A stretch of DNA of 64,000 nucleotides from Novosphingobium sp. (GCF_030699305.1 NZ_JAUYNB010000008.1:124001-188000), one strand, 5' to 3'. Positions 11,357 to 20,054 are shown, counted from the first letter of the stretch. Made by a program: numbers and translations. Notes: a model not told the origin generated them from the letters alone.

Positions 11357-11493
11357 CAGATCGCTCCCTGCGAGAGGAAGTAAAGAACGGCCACCACGAT
11401 CAGTGCGATCACCCCGAGCTTGATCACGCCGGTGAGAACTTTCCAGGCAATGACAATCGCGATCAGGGCAACGATTATGGTCCCGATGGTCAT
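11356..11493 (-). CDS. Tiny hydrophobic protein between nuoE and nuoF (45 aa)
   Basis: A short ORF that would be missed by usual length cut-offs. It begins at ATG 11493, overlapping the nuoE stop (ATGA), with a very strong GGGGGGAG ribosome site 5 bases upstream. It ends in TGA overlapping the nuoF ATG (TGATG). The sequence ([20 protein letters not shown], then a basic turn and a second hydrophobic run ending YFLSQGAI) suggests one or two membrane helices. Filling the gap exactly with coupled junctions at both ends is strong evidence for translation. Its function is unknown. A small complex I accessory or assembly protein is possible. Confidence 0.8.
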   Translation of the reverse strand: MTIGTIIVALIAIVIAWKVLTGVIKLGVIALIVVAVLYFLSQGAI

Positions 11494-12161
11494 GCCCACT
11501 CCCCCCGGTAATCGTGGTTGGCTTTGACCATCTCTTTGAGCGTCGTCGGTCCGCCCAGCGGTTCGACCGTGTGGCGGCCCGGCTCCTGCGTTCCAGTCTT
11601 GGGCGACTGGCCCGCCGCCAGCGCATCGAGCACGGTATCAAGCCGCTCTGCCGTCAGGTCTTCGAAGTTGTCGTCGTTGATCTGGACCATCGGCGCAGAG
11701 GCGCAGTTGCCCATGCATTCGACTTCGGTCAGCGTCCACAGCCCGTCAGCGGTGGTGTGGCCCTTGTGCATCCCGCGCGATTTGCACGCGGTCATGATGT
11801 CGTCCGAACCGCGCAGCATGCACGGCGTGGTGCCGCAGACCTGCACGTGGAACCGGCCGACGGGCACAAGATTGTACATCGTGTAGAAGCTGGCGACTTC
11901 GACCACCCGGATGATCGGCATGTCGAGCTGCGCGGCGACGTATTCCATCACCGGGATCGGCAGCCAGCCCTGCGTGCCGGTTTCCGCGCCGACCTGGCGC
12001 TGCGCCAGATCGAGCAGCGGCATCACGGCGGAGCGCTGACGCCCCGCTGGATAGCGCGCGATGATTTCCTGCACCAGGATCGCGTTTTCCCTGGTCCAGG
12101 CAAAGCCCGCCCAGCGCGCACGCAGTTCGGGGGTATCAGGTTCGAGATGACGGTCAGCCAT
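11490..12161 (-). CDS. nuoE: NADH-quinone oxidoreductase subunit E ([2Fe-2S])
   Basis: Thioredoxin-fold subunit of complex I carrying cluster N1a, working with NuoF in NADH oxidation. The ligands are visible in [10 protein letters not shown] and [12 protein letters not shown]. The protein is 223 aa. Its C-terminal extension after the core ([20 protein letters not shown]) is typical of alphaproteobacteria. The start [12 protein letters not shown] at ATG 12161 overlaps the NTF2-like gene's TAA. A longer frame upstream lies inside that gene and was rejected. Confidence 0.96.
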   Translation of the reverse strand: MADRHLEPDTPELRARWAGFAWTRENAILVQEIIARYPAGRQRSAVMPLLDLAQRQVGAETGTQGWLPIPVMEYVAAQLDMPIIRVVEVASFYTMYNLVPVGRFHVQVCGTTPCMLRGSDDIMTACKSRGMHKGHTTADGLWTLTEVECMGNCASAPMVQINDDNFEDLTAERLDTVLDALAAGQSPKTGTQEPGRHTVEPLGGPTTLKEMVKANHDYRGEWA

Positions 12162-12496
12162 TAGCGGACGAACTCCACGCGGGCGCATTTGTCGCCCTCG
12201 AAGGTATAGATTGCGAATACGTCGAACGGTTCGCTCTGCGCGCTGCGCCAGACCCGTTCGTGCAGGATGACATAATCACCCAGCGCCTTGCGATCGATGA
12301 TTTCGGCGCGGTTTTCCGGGAATTCGGCGAACATCTTCTTCAGACCTTCGCGGGTTCCTTCGCGCCCCTCGCGCACCACGGCCCCGCGATAGCCCGCTTC
12401 GCAGGCATCCTCGGTCATCAGTGCGACATAGGCGTCGGCATCCTGCGCGTTGTAGTGCGCGATCATCGTTTCAGCGATGGCGGTCCGGTCAGCCAC
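12161..12496 (-). CDS. SnoaL/NTF2-like protein inside the nuo operon (111 aa)
   Basis: A small single-domain protein of the SnoaL-like/NTF2 cone fold, judged from the pattern of a helical N-terminus (ETMIAHYNAQDADAYVALMT) and later strands (DYVILHERVWRS, FDVFAIYTFEGDKCARVEFV). Members bind or isomerise small hydrophobic ligands or serve as scaffolds; no catalytic residues can be assigned here. I chose GTG 12496, with GGAG 8 bases upstream inside the preceding ORF, which it overlaps by 8 bases. The stop overlaps nuoE. A steroid-isomerase-like activity cannot be claimed. The setting suggests a role linked to complex I or quinone chemistry. Confidence 0.8.
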   Translation of the reverse strand: MADRTAIAETMIAHYNAQDADAYVALMTEDACEAGYRGAVVREGREGTREGLKKMFAEFPENRAEIIDRKALGDYVILHERVWRSAQSEPFDVFAIYTFEGDKCARVEFVR

Positions 12497-12668
12497 GGGC
12501 CATTCTCCGTTCAAGCAGGCGGCCCAGGGCCACCCCGACCGTGCCGGTAAAGGCGGTCGACAATACTTCCTTCGGCGATGAAGTGCCGTGGAAGGCATAG
12601 AGATACGCCGCCACTGCCGAAGCGAAGGCCGCGAACACCGCCACAAAAATCAGGACTTCACGCAGCAT
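12489..12668 (-). CDS. Small membrane protein between nuoD and the NTF2-like gene (59 aa)
   Basis: A short ORF starting at ATG 12668, overlapping the nuoD TGA (TGATG), with GGGGAG 11 bases upstream. It starts [15 protein letters not shown] and continues into a hydrophobic helix up to AAYLYAF. A second weakly hydrophobic stretch (TAFTGTVGVALGRLL) precedes the basic end ERRMARG. It looks like a one- or two-helix membrane protein. Its end overlaps the next gene by 8 bases and supplies that gene's ribosome site. I do not recognise a family. The coupled context argues that it is real. Confidence 0.75.
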   Translation of the reverse strand: MLREVLIFVAVFAAFASAVAAYLYAFHGTSSPKEVLSTAFTGTVGVALGRLLERRMARG

Positions 12669-13879
12669 CAGCGGTCACACTCCCCGAACACGACGTCGAT
12701 CGCGCCAAGGATAGCGGTCGCGTCGGGCAGCATGTGGCCCTTGCACATGAAGTCCATCGCCTGAAGGTGCGAGAACGCGGTCGGGCGGATCTTGCAGCGG
12801 TACGGCTTGTTCGAGCCGTCCGAGACGAGATAGACGCCGAATTCGCCCTTGGGGCTTTCAGTCGCCACGTAAACTTCACCCGCCGGAACGTGGAAGCCTT
12901 CGGTGTAGAGCTTGAAGTGGTGGATCAGACTTTCCATCGACTGCTTCATCTCGGCGCGCTTGGGCGGCGAGACCTTGCGGTCGTCAGAAGCCACGGGGCC
13001 GGACGGCATATCGCGCAGGCACTGCTTCATGATCCGGGCCGACTGGCGCACTTCCTCGACGCGGACCATGAACCGGTCATAGCAATCGCTGTTGGTGCCG
13101 ACCGGAATGTCGAATTCCATGCGGTCATAAACGTCGTAGGGCTGGCTCTTGCGCAAGTCCCACGGAATGCCCGCGCCGCGGATCATCGGGCCGGAGAAGC
13201 CCCAGGCCAGCGCGTCTTCCTTGCTCACCACGGCGATATCGACATTGCGCTGCTTGAAGATGCGGTTGTCAACGACCAGGCTCATCGCGTCCTCGAACAG
13301 CGTCGGCAGACGCGTATCGAGCCATTCGCCGATGTCGACCAGCAGCTTTTCCGGCACGTCCTGATGCACGCCGCCGGGACGGAACCACGCCGAGTGCATC
13401 CGCGCGCCAGACGCGCGTTCGAAGAAATTGAGGCAATCCTCGCGGATTTCGAACATCCACAGGTTCGGCGTCATCGCGCCGACGTCCATCACATGGCTGC
13501 CCATGTTGAGCATGTGGTTGCAGATGCGGGTCAGTTCGGCGAACAGCACGCGCAGGTATTGCCCGCGCAGCGGCACTTCGACGTTCAGCAGCTTTTCGAT
13601 TGCCAGCACATAGCTGTGCTCCATCGCCAGCGGCGAGCAATAGTCAAGCCGGTCGAAATAGGGCAGCGCCTGCAGATAAGTCTTGTGCTCGATCAGCTTT
13701 TCAGTGCCGCGGTGCAGCAGTCCGACATGCGGATCGACCCGTTCGATGATTTCACCGTCCAGTTCCAGCACCATGCGCAGCACGCCGTGCGCCGCCGGGT
13801 GCTGCGGACCGAAATTGATCGTGTAGTTGGTGATGACTTCATCGCCAGTGGTCGGCGATTGTTCCAGCTGAAGGCTCAC
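12668..13879 (-). CDS. nuoD: NADH-quinone oxidoreductase subunit D
   Basis: The 49-kDa-type subunit of complex I that forms the quinone site together with NuoB; it is related to NiFe hydrogenase large subunits. 403 aa. Motifs include [20 protein letters not shown] near the N-terminus, [18 protein letters not shown] and the C-terminal CDR. It is a separate gene from nuoC rather than a fused nuoCD. The start is GTG 13879, overlapping the nuoC stop (GTGA). Confidence 0.97.
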   Translation of the reverse strand: MSLQLEQSPTTGDEVITNYTINFGPQHPAAHGVLRMVLELDGEIIERVDPHVGLLHRGTEKLIEHKTYLQALPYFDRLDYCSPLAMEHSYVLAIEKLLNVEVPLRGQYLRVLFAELTRICNHMLNMGSHVMDVGAMTPNLWMFEIREDCLNFFERASGARMHSAWFRPGGVHQDVPEKLLVDIGEWLDTRLPTLFEDAMSLVVDNRIFKQRNVDIAVVSKEDALAWGFSGPMIRGAGIPWDLRKSQPYDVYDRMEFDIPVGTNSDCYDRFMVRVEEVRQSARIMKQCLRDMPSGPVASDDRKVSPPKRAEMKQSMESLIHHFKLYTEGFHVPAGEVYVATESPKGEFGVYLVSDGSNKPYRCKIRPTAFSHLQAMDFMCKGHMLPDATAILGAIDVVFGECDR

Positions 13880-14505
13880 GATTTGGCTCCTTCTGCCTTT
13901 TCATCACCCGGCAGCACGTAATCCGCGCCTTCCCATGGGCTCATGAAGTCAAACTGGCGCAGGTCCTGAGCCAGTTGCACCGGTTCATAGACCACGCGCT
14001 TGTCTTCCTCGGAATAGCGCAGCTCGACATAGCCGGTCAGCGGGAAGTCCTTGCGGAAGGGATGCCCTTCGAAGCCGTAGTCGGTCAGGATGCGGCGCAG
14101 GTCGGTGTTGCCGTCGAACAGGACGCCGTACATGTCGAACACTTCGCGTTCCAGCCAGCCCGCGACCGGCCAGAGCGTCGTCACGGTCGGCACCGGGGTA
14201 TCCTCGGCGGCGCAGGTCTTGACGATCACGCGGTGGTTCTTCGTGACGGACAGCAGGCAATAGACCACCTCGAACCGTTCTGCCCGGTCCGGATAATCAA
14301 CGCCGGCGATTTCCATCAGTTGCTGATATTCATGCTCGTCACGCAACGTCCGCAGCGCATTGGCGATTTCGGCGCGCGCGACGGTAATCACGACTTCGCC
14401 GTGCTCCTCGCGCCCGGCGATGAACTTGTCGCCCAGCGCGGCGGTAAGCGCAGCGAGCACGCCTTCGTTCGAAGCGAACTTCGGGGCGGAATGGATTACT
14501 GCCAT
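13876..14505 (-). CDS. nuoC: NADH-quinone oxidoreductase subunit C
   Basis: The 30-kDa-type peripheral subunit of complex I, 209 aa. The signature [20 protein letters not shown] is followed by [20 protein letters not shown], as in the family. I took ATG 14505 ([10 protein letters not shown]). A longer frame reaching into nuoB has atypical Arg-rich sequence and was rejected. The gap from the nuoB stop is 14 bases, one of the few non-overlapping junctions in the operon. Confidence 0.96.
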   Translation of the reverse strand: MAVIHSAPKFASNEGVLAALTAALGDKFIAGREEHGEVVITVARAEIANALRTLRDEHEYQQLMEIAGVDYPDRAERFEVVYCLLSVTKNHRVIVKTCAAEDTPVPTVTTLWPVAGWLEREVFDMYGVLFDGNTDLRRILTDYGFEGHPFRKDFPLTGYVELRYSEEDKRVVYEPVQLAQDLRQFDFMSPWEGADYVLPGDEKAEGAKS

Positions 14506-14519
14506 CGGACCAGCCCCCC

Positions 14520-15101
14520 TCAGCGTTCCAGCGTGCCAGCGCGGCGGATTTTCCGCTGCAACTGCATTACGCCGTAGAGCAGCGCTTCGGCGGTCGGCGG
14601 GCAACCGGGGACATAGATGTCCACCGGCACGATCCGGTCACACCCGCGCACGACCGAATAGCTGTAGTGGTAATAGCCGCCGCCGTTGGCGCAGCTGCCC
14701 ATCGAGATCACATACTTCGGGTCCGACATCTGGTCGTAAACCTTGCGCAGTGCCGGAGCCATCTTGTTGCAGAGCGTGCCCGCCACGATCATCACGTCCG
14801 ACTGGCGCGGCGACGCGCGCGGGGCAACGCCAAAGCGTTCCATGTCATAGCGCGGCATGTTGACGTGGATCATCTCGACCGCGCAGCAGGCCAGACCAAA
14901 AGTCATCCACCACAGCGAACCCGTGCGCGCCCACTGGAACAGATCCTCGGTGCTGGTGATAAGGAAGCCCTTGTCATGCACTTCGGCGTTGAGATCGTTG
15001 AAGAAACCCTGATCGGGCGCGGTCACGGCCGCGCCAGCAGACGGGCCGCCCAGCGGCTGGCCAGCAGCGTTGACGAGCGGAGTGGTCATTGGCGTGCTCA
15101 T
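14520..15101 (-). CDS. nuoB: NADH-quinone oxidoreductase subunit B (cluster N2)
   Basis: Subunit of complex I that binds the terminal cluster N2, the electron donor to quinone. 193 aa, with ligands visible in [11 protein letters not shown] (tandem cysteines), [11 protein letters not shown] and [13 protein letters not shown] poorly conserved 40-residue Ala/Pro-rich N-terminus precedes the core. ATG 15101 overlaps the nuoA stop (ATGA); a further in-frame Met lies four codons on. Confidence 0.97.
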   Translation of the reverse strand: MSTPMTTPLVNAAGQPLGGPSAGAAVTAPDQGFFNDLNAEVHDKGFLITSTEDLFQWARTGSLWWMTFGLACCAVEMIHVNMPRYDMERFGVAPRASPRQSDVMIVAGTLCNKMAPALRKVYDQMSDPKYVISMGSCANGGGYYHYSYSVVRGCDRIVPVDIYVPGCPPTAEALLYGVMQLQRKIRRAGTLER

Positions 15102-15472
15102 TCCCAGTCCAACGCCCCTTTCTTCCAGGCATAGATGAAGCCGATCACCAGTTCGGCCAGGAACACCATCATGGTCACCCAGCCCGCCCAGCCGGTCTGA
15201 TCGAGGCTGACGGCCCACGGAAACAGGAACGCGGCTTCGAGATCGAAGATGATGAACAGGATCGCGACGAGGTAGAACCGCACGTCGAACTGGCTGCGCG
15301 GGTCTTCGAATGCGGGGAAGCCGCATTCATACTCGCTGAGCTTTTCCGCGTTCGGGTTGTGCGTGCCGGTCAGGCGCGCGACGCCCATCGGCAGGAACAC
15401 GAACAGCGATGACAAGGCGAGCGCGATCCCCAGGAAGATCAGGATCGGCAGATATTGCGAGAGGTCGACCAC
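15098..15472 (-). CDS. nuoA: NADH-quinone oxidoreductase subunit A; first gene of the nuo operon
   Basis: Small membrane subunit of complex I, 124 aa with three helices. The loop [20 protein letters not shown] is the conserved quinone-site loop containing the Cys that flips in the active/deactive transition in other species. I chose GTG 15472 ([15 protein letters not shown]), with AAGAGGG 6 bases upstream. The longer frame upstream lacks a ribosome site. It is the promoter-proximal gene of the operon. Confidence 0.95.
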   Translation of the reverse strand: MVDLSQYLPILIFLGIALALSSLFVFLPMGVARLTGTHNPNAEKLSEYECGFPAFEDPRSQFDVRFYLVAILFIIFDLEAAFLFPWAVSLDQTGWAGWVTMMVFLAELVIGFIYAWKKGALDWE

Positions 15473-15520
15473 GGATAACCCTCTTGGGAGCCTGACTCGG
15501 CGTTGCAAACGGTTGACCGC

Positions 15521-15549
15521 GCCCTAGTCCCGGCATGGCCCCGGCGCAA
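15521..15549 (-). promoter_or_regulatory. Candidate promoter of the nuo operon
   Basis: On the minus strand TTGCGC (15549-15544) is followed after exactly 17 bases by TAGGGC (15526-15521), which would give a leader of about 40 bases before nuoA. The -10 is only a partial match to the sigma-70 consensus, but the same TTGnnn/TAGnnn form recurs at other genes in the window. No operator is evident. Confidence 0.4.
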
Positions 15550-15593
15550 GTGGGGGATGCCCCGATATTCCCGCAAAAGTTACCGAATTCCGG

Positions 15594-15638
15594 CCCGCTC
15601 CCCCGGTTTCTGGCCCGGTTTCTGGCCGGGGGAGCGGG
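15594..15638 (-). terminator. Hairpin after the aldehyde dehydrogenase gene, with nested direct repeats
   Basis: Perfect 13-bp inverted repeat: CCCGCTCCCCCGG at 15594-15606 and its complement at 15626-15638. The 19-base loop holds two copies of TTTCTGGCC-type sequence. It lies just 6 bases beyond the aldehyde dehydrogenase stop, so it probably ends that transcript, though there is no strong U-tract. It also separates that gene from the nuo promoter. Confidence 0.6.
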
Positions 15639-15644
15639 GAATGG

Positions 15645-17078
15645 TCATTTCTTCAGTTCACGCGCGAGCGTGGCATGGGTGGACTTGCCATAGGGCGGCT
15701 TCAGCCCGGCCAGCTTGGCCACGTCCAGTTTCGGCTGGCGATAGACCGCGCGGGCGTGGCTGAACGTCTTGAATCCGTCTGCCCCGTGATAATTGCCCAT
15801 GCCCGAAGGGCCGACCCCGCCGAACGGCAGGTCTTCCATCGCGTTGTGGAACACCACGTCGTTGACCGTGGCCCCGCCGGAAATCGTCCGGCCCAGAACT
15901 TTTGCTTCCTCGGCCTTGTCCTGCCCGAAGTAATACAGCCCCAGCGGACGGTCGTGGGCGTTCACATAATCGATGGCCTGATCGATGCTGTCATAAGTCA
16001 TCACCGGCAGCACGGGTCCGAAGATTTCCTCCTGCATCACCTTCATGTCGTCGGTCACGCCGCGCACGATGGTCAGCGGCATCTTGTTGCCGTTGGACGC
16101 GCTGAAATCCTCACCGCCGGGGTTCACCTCGATCAGCTCTGCCCCCTTGTCCTTCGCATCGGCGAGATAGCCCTGGAGCCGCTCGTAATTGCGGCCATTG
16201 ACCACAGATGTGTAGTCATCGTTCTGGAGCAGCGTGGGATACATCGCCGAAGCCCCGCGCGTGATGCTTTCGATCACTTCGTTTTCCTGATCCTTTGCGA
16301 CCAGCAGGTAATCCGGCGCGAGACAGATCTGCCCGGCGTTGAGCATCTTGCCCAGCGCAATGCGTTCGCCCGCCTGCGCCTTGTTGGCGCTGCGCCCCAC
16401 GAACGTCGGCGATTTTCCGCCCAGTTCCAGCGTGACCGGCACCAGATTGTCGGCGGCGGCGCGCATGATGTGCTTGCCCACGCTGGTCGCGCCGGTGAAG
16501 ATCATGTGATCGAACGGTAGTTTCGAAAACGCCGTGCCGACTTCCACGCCGCCAGTGAACACCGCAATTTCGTCCTCGGCAAAATACTGCGGCACCATTT
16601 CGGCCATGAGATCGGCGACCCGCTCGGTAAACTCGGACGGTTTGACCATGGCGCGGTTGCCCGCTGCCAGAATCCCCGCCATCGGCACCATCACCATCCC
16701 CACCGGGAAGTTCCACGGCGCGATCACGCCGACGACGCCCTTGGGCTGATAGACCACGTTGGCCCTGGCCCCCAGCCAGCCCAGCGGGAACGTCGGCTTG
16801 CGCTTTTCGGCGCGCGACCACGCCTCGAAATGTTTGCGCGCGTGTTTCAGCGCGCTGACCGACGGCATGATATCGGTCATCAGCGTCTGTTCGGTGCTGC
16901 GGTGGCCGAAATCGGCGGACACCGCCTTGGCAAAGGCGTCCTTGTGGTCGATCAGCAGCGCGATGGCCCGGTCGATCCGGTCACGGCGGACCGACAGGGG
17001 CTCCGGCATGGCGGCGGTAAAGGCAGTGCGCTGCTTTTCCAGCACGGCTTGCATGCGGGCGATTTCGGTGTCGGACAC
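15645..17078 (-). CDS. Aldehyde dehydrogenase, coniferyl-aldehyde-dehydrogenase type
   Basis: NAD(P)-dependent oxidation of an aldehyde to its acid; 477 aa of the class-3-like family that includes CalB. Catalytic residues are visible: general base Glu218 in TLELGGKSP and nucleophile Cys252 in GQICLAPDY, with the cofactor-site stretch APWNFPVGMVMVP. The C-terminal YHGADGFKTFSHARAVYRQ is characteristic of the coniferyl/long-chain aldehyde branch. I took GTG 17078 with GGAG 7 bases upstream; longer frames upstream are intergenic. It is divergent from a thiolase gene. The true substrate may be a lipid or aromatic aldehyde. Confidence 0.85.
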   Translation of the reverse strand: MSDTEIARMQAVLEKQRTAFTAAMPEPLSVRRDRIDRAIALLIDHKDAFAKAVSADFGHRSTEQTLMTDIMPSVSALKHARKHFEAWSRAEKRKPTFPLGWLGARANVVYQPKGVVGVIAPWNFPVGMVMVPMAGILAAGNRAMVKPSEFTERVADLMAEMVPQYFAEDEIAVFTGGVEVGTAFSKLPFDHMIFTGATSVGKHIMRAAADNLVPVTLELGGKSPTFVGRSANKAQAGERIALGKMLNAGQICLAPDYLLVAKDQENEVIESITRGASAMYPTLLQNDDYTSVVNGRNYERLQGYLADAKDKGAELIEVNPGGEDFSASNGNKMPLTIVRGVTDDMKVMQEEIFGPVLPVMTYDSIDQAIDYVNAHDRPLGLYYFGQDKAEEAKVLGRTISGGATVNDVVFHNAMEDLPFGGVGPSGMGNYHGADGFKTFSHARAVYRQPKLDVAKLAGLKPPYGKSTHATLARELKK

Positions 17079-17169
17079 GATGGCTCTCCGATTTTGATTT
17101 GCCACTGTTCTTGCCGATCGCTGCGGGCTTGGCAAGCGGCAGGCGGGGCGCGGTCCGGCGCATGCACGA

Positions 17170-17198
17170 TTGCCATCGCCGCAGTGCAGCATTATGCC
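17170..17198 (+). promoter_or_regulatory. Candidate promoter of the thiolase gene
   Basis: TTGCCA (17170-17175), 17-base spacer, TATGCC (17193-17198), about 43 bases before the thiolase ATG. The divergent region 17079-17241 also holds a CTTGCC...GGCAAG inverted repeat just upstream (about 17108-17134). No specific regulator can be named. Confidence 0.3.
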
Positions 17199-17241
17199 GC
17201 CGGGGGACTCAAGTTTCCAAACCAACTCGAAAGGCGCAGCC

Positions 17242-18438
17242 ATGGCCACTTTCTCCGCAAACGACCCCGTTGTCATCCTGTCCTATGCCCGCACCCCGAT
17301 GGGCGGCATGCAGGGCGAATTGTCCGACGTTTCGGCGCCTGAACTGGGCGCAGTGGCCGTCAAGGGCGCGGTCGAGCGTTCGGGCGTCGATGGCGCCGCG
17401 ATCGAACGGATCTACATGGGCTGCGTGCTGTCCGCTGGTCTGGGACAGGCCCCGGCCCGTCAGGCTGCGCTGAAGGCCGGACTGCCGATGTCGGTCGAAG
17501 CAACCACCGTCAACAAGATGTGCGGATCGGGCATGCAGGCGCTGATCATGGGCGCCGAAGCGCTGGCATCGGGCAGCATCGATTATGCCGTCGCGGGCGG
17601 CATGGAATCAATGACCAACGCGCCGTATTTGCTGAAAAAGCACCGGTCAGGCGCGCGGATCGGGCATGACACCGCCTTTGACCACATGTTCCTCGACGGG
17701 CTGGAAGACGCCTATGAGCCGGGCCGCGCGATGGGCAGCTTTGCCCAGGTCACGGCGGACGAATACCAGTTGACCCGCGAAGCGCAGGATAACTTCGCCA
17801 TCGCCTCGCTCACCCGCTCGCAGGAAGCGACCGCCAGCGGCAAGTTCGCGCGCGAAATCGTCCCCGTGACGATCAAGACCCGCGCCGGTGAAGTGACCGT
17901 CAGCGAAGACGAACAGCCCAAGAAGGGCCGTCCGGACAAGATCCCGGCGCTCAAGCCCGCCTTCGCCAAGGACGGCACGATCACCGCCGCCAACGCCTCG
18001 TCGATCTCGGACGGTGCCGCCGCAATGGTCATCACCCGCCAGTCGGTGGCCGATGCCAACGGCCAGCAGCCGGTTGCCCGGATCGTCGCGATGGCCGCGC
18101 ATGCGCATGAACCGGCCAAGTTCACGACCGCCCCGGTCGGCGCGATCACCAAGGTGCTGGACAAGGCCGGGTGGAGCGCGGCGGACGTCGACCTGTTCGA
18201 AGTCAACGAAGCGTTTGCCTGCGTCACCATGTTCGCGATGCACGATCTGGGCATCCCGCATGACAAGGTGAACGTCCACGGCGGGGCAACCGCGCTCGGC
18301 CATCCGATCGGCGCTTCGGGCGCGCGGATCATGGCGACGCTGATTTCGGCGCTCCAGACTTACGGCAAGACCAAGGGCGTGGCCGCGCTGTGCATCGGCG
18401 GCGGTGAAGCCACGGCCGTGGCCGTCGAACTGGTCTGA
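17242..18438 (+). CDS. Acetyl-CoA C-acyltransferase (thiolase)
   Basis: Thiolase-family enzyme, 398 aa, which condenses two acetyl-CoA or cleaves 3-ketoacyl-CoA. The catalytic triad is complete: Cys94 in NKMCGSGMQA, His354 in TALGHPIGASGAR and Cys384 in ALCIGGGEA. The NEAF motif is present (EVNEAFACVTMF). The length and the MCGSGM sequence fit biosynthetic acetoacetyl-CoA thiolases (PhaA/AtoB class), but degradative use is possible. ATG 17242 has an AAAGG ribosome site 7 bases upstream. It stands alone; there is no phaB or hydroxyacyl-CoA dehydrogenase next to it. Confidence 0.9.
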   Translation: MATFSANDPVVILSYARTPMGGMQGELSDVSAPELGAVAVKGAVERSGVDGAAIERIYMGCVLSAGLGQAPARQAALKAGLPMSVEATTVNKMCGSGMQALIMGAEALASGSIDYAVAGGMESMTNAPYLLKKHRSGARIGHDTAFDHMFLDGLEDAYEPGRAMGSFAQVTADEYQLTREAQDNFAIASLTRSQEATASGKFAREIVPVTIKTRAGEVTVSEDEQPKKGRPDKIPALKPAFAKDGTITAANASSISDGAAAMVITRQSVADANGQQPVARIVAMAAHAHEPAKFTTAPVGAITKVLDKAGWSAADVDLFEVNEAFACVTMFAMHDLGIPHDKVNVHGGATALGHPIGASGARIMATLISALQTYGKTKGVAALCIGGGEATAVAVELV

Positions 18439-18467
18439 TTGGTGATCCCGGCGGGCGGGCGGAGCCT

Positions 18468-18941
18468 TCAGGGTTCCCCCGCCCCCCACACCCGGGCCTG
18501 TTCGACAAAGCCCTTGCGTTCGCCAATGCTGAACGCGCACCACCCGTTGGCGCATTCCCCCAGCAGGCCGGTCACCCCCGGTTCCAGCCGCCACAGCAGC
18601 TTTGCGCCGGGTTCGGCGCTGTCCCGCATCGCGGCAGTTCCCGCGCCCTTGATATAACCGCCGCGCTGGCGGGTCAGGAACCGGGCCATCATCCAGCCTT
18701 GCGCGCCATCGGGATCCTGCACGAGCCGCCAGCCTTCCTTCAGCCGCAGCACCTTGATTGGCAGCTGCGGGCGGCGATAGACCCAGCTGATCCGGTAATC
18801 CTCGCCCGGACCGGCGCGCATATTCACTTCCGAGGCACGGATTGACGCCCAATAAGGGACTTTGGCGTCCTGCGCCGTGGCCGGAGCCGCCCATGCCATA
18901 AAACCGGCCAGCATACTGGCCACAATGCAACGCTTGATCAT
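18468..18941 (-). CDS. Exported SH3-domain protein
   Basis: 157 aa with a cleavable signal peptide (MIKRCIVASMLAGFMAWAAP, cut near TAQDA). Two bacterial SH3-like segments follow, the first with the typical SEVNMRAGPGEDYRISWVY and GWRLVQDPDGAQGWMMARF. Such domains bind peptidoglycan or peptides in the periplasm, so a role at the cell wall is likely but not shown. ATG 18941 has no Shine-Dalgarno; a promoter -10 ends 6 bases upstream, which suggests a leaderless message. It converges with the thiolase gene and is divergent from the dehydrogenase. Confidence 0.85.
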   Translation of the reverse strand: MIKRCIVASMLAGFMAWAAPATAQDAKVPYWASIRASEVNMRAGPGEDYRISWVYRRPQLPIKVLRLKEGWRLVQDPDGAQGWMMARFLTRQRGGYIKGAGTAAMRDSAEPGAKLLWRLEPGVTGLLGECANGWCAFSIGERKGFVEQARVWGAGEP

Positions 18942-18947
18942 GCCTGC

Positions 18948-18977
18948 CAGATAGCGCGCGCTTGCCCCGCCGTTCAA
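18948..18977 (-). promoter_or_regulatory. Candidate leaderless promoter of the SH3-protein gene
   Basis: On the minus strand TTGAAC (18977-18972), 18-base spacer, TATCTG (18953-18948), then 6 bases to ATG 18941. The expected transcription start falls at or within a base or two of the start codon. No ribosome site is present. The -35 lies back to back with that of the divergent gene. Confidence 0.45.
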
Positions 18978-18982
18978 GCGGC

Positions 18983-19012
18983 TTGACCCATCCCCCCTGC
19001 GCGGCCTAGCGA
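18983..19012 (+). promoter_or_regulatory. Candidate leaderless promoter of the hydroxyacid dehydrogenase gene
   Basis: TTGACC (18983-18988), 18-base spacer, TAGCGA (19007-19012), then 7 bases to ATG 19020. No Shine-Dalgarno precedes the ATG, in agreement with a leaderless transcript. The two divergent -35 boxes are only 5 bases apart, so the polymerases would compete. Confidence 0.5.
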
Positions 19013-19019
19013 ACAGTCG

Positions 19020-20054
19020 ATGCCGATCGTGACCGACACCCCCACCACCCGCCGCGTTGCGGGAAAGCCCCGCGTCCATGTGACGCGCCGCCTGCTGCCG
19101 TCGGTTGAGGCGCGGATGGCTGAATTGTTCGATGTCACGCTGAACGAGGAAGATCGTCCGCTCAGCCGCGCCGAACTGGTCGCGGCGCTGCGCGGGTCCG
19201 ATGTGCTGGTGCCGACCGTAACCGACCGGATCGATGCAGCCATGCTGGCGGAAGCGGCGGACGGGACGGACGGATTGCGCACCGGCCTGATTGCCAATTT
19301 CGGGGCGGGGATTGAACATATCGACCTGTCCGCAGCCCGCGCGTGCAAGGTGATCGTCACCAACACCCCCGGCGTGTTCACCGATGACACCGCCGATCTC
19401 ACCATGATGCTGATCCTGTCGGTCCCGCGCCGGCTTGGCGAAGGGAGCCGTCTGGTGCGCGATGGCCGCTGGACGGGGTGGGCACCATCGCAGATGCTGG
19501 GTCACCGGATTGGCGGCCGGCGGCTGGGGATTGTCGGGATGGGCCGGATCGGTCAGGCCGTGGCTCACCGCGCCCGCGCGTTCGGGCTGGAGATCGTCTA
19601 TCACAACCGGCACCGCCTGCCTGCCAGCATCGAGAACATGCTGGGTGCGCGCCATGAGGCCGATCTGGACCGGCTGATCGCAGAAACGGATATCCTGACG
19701 CTGCACTGCCCGGCCAGCCGCGACACCCACCGGCTGCTGGACGCGCGCCGGATCGCGCTGATGAAGCCGGACGCCTTTGTCATCAACACCGCGCGCGGTG
19801 ACCTGATTGACGAAGAGGCGTTGATCGCGGCGCTGCAATCCGGCCACCTCGGCGGCGCGGGGCTGGATGTCTATGCCAGCGAACCGGCGGTCGATCCGCG
19901 CCTGATAGCACTGCCCAATGTCATCACCCTGCCCCATCTGGGCAGCGCCACGATCGAAGGCCGCGAACACGCGGGCGAAAAGGTCGTCGCCAATATCCGG
20001 TTCTGGGCCGATGGCCACCGCCCGCCCGATCAGGTGCTGGAAGGCTGGGCCTGA
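19020..20054 (+). CDS. D-2-hydroxyacid dehydrogenase (glyoxylate/hydroxypyruvate reductase type)
   Basis: NAD(P)H-dependent reduction of a 2-oxoacid to the D-2-hydroxyacid; 344 aa. The Rossmann motif GMGRIGQA is near residue 173. The catalytic triad is Arg259 (NTARGDLIDE), Glu in YASEPAVD and His in LPHLGSAT. The sequence most resembles D-glycerate dehydrogenase/glyoxylate reductases. A distinctive N-terminal extension (PIVTDTPTTRRVAGKPRV) precedes the catalytic domain. It is a single gene, divergent from the SH3-protein gene, with amt 135 bases downstream. Confidence 0.9.
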   Translation: MPIVTDTPTTRRVAGKPRVHVTRRLLPSVEARMAELFDVTLNEEDRPLSRAELVAALRGSDVLVPTVTDRIDAAMLAEAADGTDGLRTGLIANFGAGIEHIDLSAARACKVIVTNTPGVFTDDTADLTMMLILSVPRRLGEGSRLVRDGRWTGWAPSQMLGHRIGGRRLGIVGMGRIGQAVAHRARAFGLEIVYHNRHRLPASIENMLGARHEADLDRLIAETDILTLHCPASRDTHRLLDARRIALMKPDAFVINTARGDLIDEEALIAALQSGHLGGAGLDVYASEPAVDPRLIALPNVITLPHLGSATIEGREHAGEKVVANIRFWADGHRPPDQVLEGWA

